Source: an uncultured Bacteroidaceae bacterium (GTDB lineage Bacteria > Bacteroidota > Bacteroidia > Bacteroidales > Bacteroidaceae). From it: 14,786 nucleotides of DNA. The stretch is taken from positions 1 to 14,786 of the forward strand of contig CAJGDX010000048.1 of NCBI GenBank assembly GCA_904502185.1, given 5' to 3'. The notes beneath the pieces were generated by a model. It saw nothing but the letters and a program-made list of their open reading frames with translations, was not told the origin of the DNA and did no database searches. Below are positions 14,763-14,786 of this stretch, in pieces. How positions within the stretch are numbered: the stretch's first letter is position 1; each line of letters starts with the position of its first letter. Made by a program: the position numbers and the translations under genes.

Positions 14763-14786
14763 AAAAGCTGGCTTTTTTTTATTGCC

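Overview
The window looks chromosomal and comes from a Bacteroidales bacterium (Bacteroides/Prevotella/Paraprevotella type). The evidence is promoters of the Bacteroidetes form (TTTG, 19 nt, TAnnTTTG, seen three times), no strong Shine-Dalgarno sequences, large MG2-domain surface proteins, a BspA-type leucine-rich-repeat lipoprotein, and a porin O/P-like outer-membrane protein. I cannot name the species.

Region 1 (1-5535, + strand): two tandem paralogous secreted or envelope proteins, 3 nt apart. The first enters from outside the window. The second is complete, with a signal peptide, an MG2-like domain, the family body and a fused tail of about six Sel1 repeats. A strong hairpin at 5603-5637 separates them from the converging genes on the right.

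Region 2 (5677-7406, - strand): the housekeeping operon rplY-pth-hslR (ribosomal protein L25/Ctc, peptidyl-tRNA hydrolase, S4-domain Hsp15), read from a good promoter at 7376-7406. All three products act on or around the ribosome and stalled peptidyl-tRNA. Two oddities lie close together in pth: the catalytic His20 is read as Pro, and a perfect 34-bp palindrome lies just downstream inside the coding sequence.

Region 3 (7421-9885, - strand): a two-gene operon of a porin-like outer-membrane protein and a BspA-like LRR lipoprotein, with its own promoter and a weak hairpin after the second gene.

Region 4 (9886-10550): about 660 bp with no convincing gene. It is rich in inverted and direct repeats and is bracketed by two near-identical 16-nt sequences. 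It resembles a decayed or non-autonomous dispersed repeat.

Region 5 (10551-14762, - strand): a probable operon asnA-ung-MBOAT acyltransferase-SGNH protein, starting at a promoter at 14732-14762 and ending in a perfect 38-bp palindromic terminator. The first two genes make asparagine and remove uracil from DNA. The last two are a membrane O-acyltransferase and its likely SGNH partner, of the kind that acylates an exported glycan.

The asnA and porin promoters share a 17-nt identical block in the spacer between their two promoter boxes, which the rplY promoter lacks. The most useful leads are the pth His20Pro change, the pth palindrome, the conserved promoter spacer, the repeat-bounded intergenic block and the MG2-Sel1 fusion. 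No CRISPR array, tRNA, rRNA, transposase or phage gene was seen.
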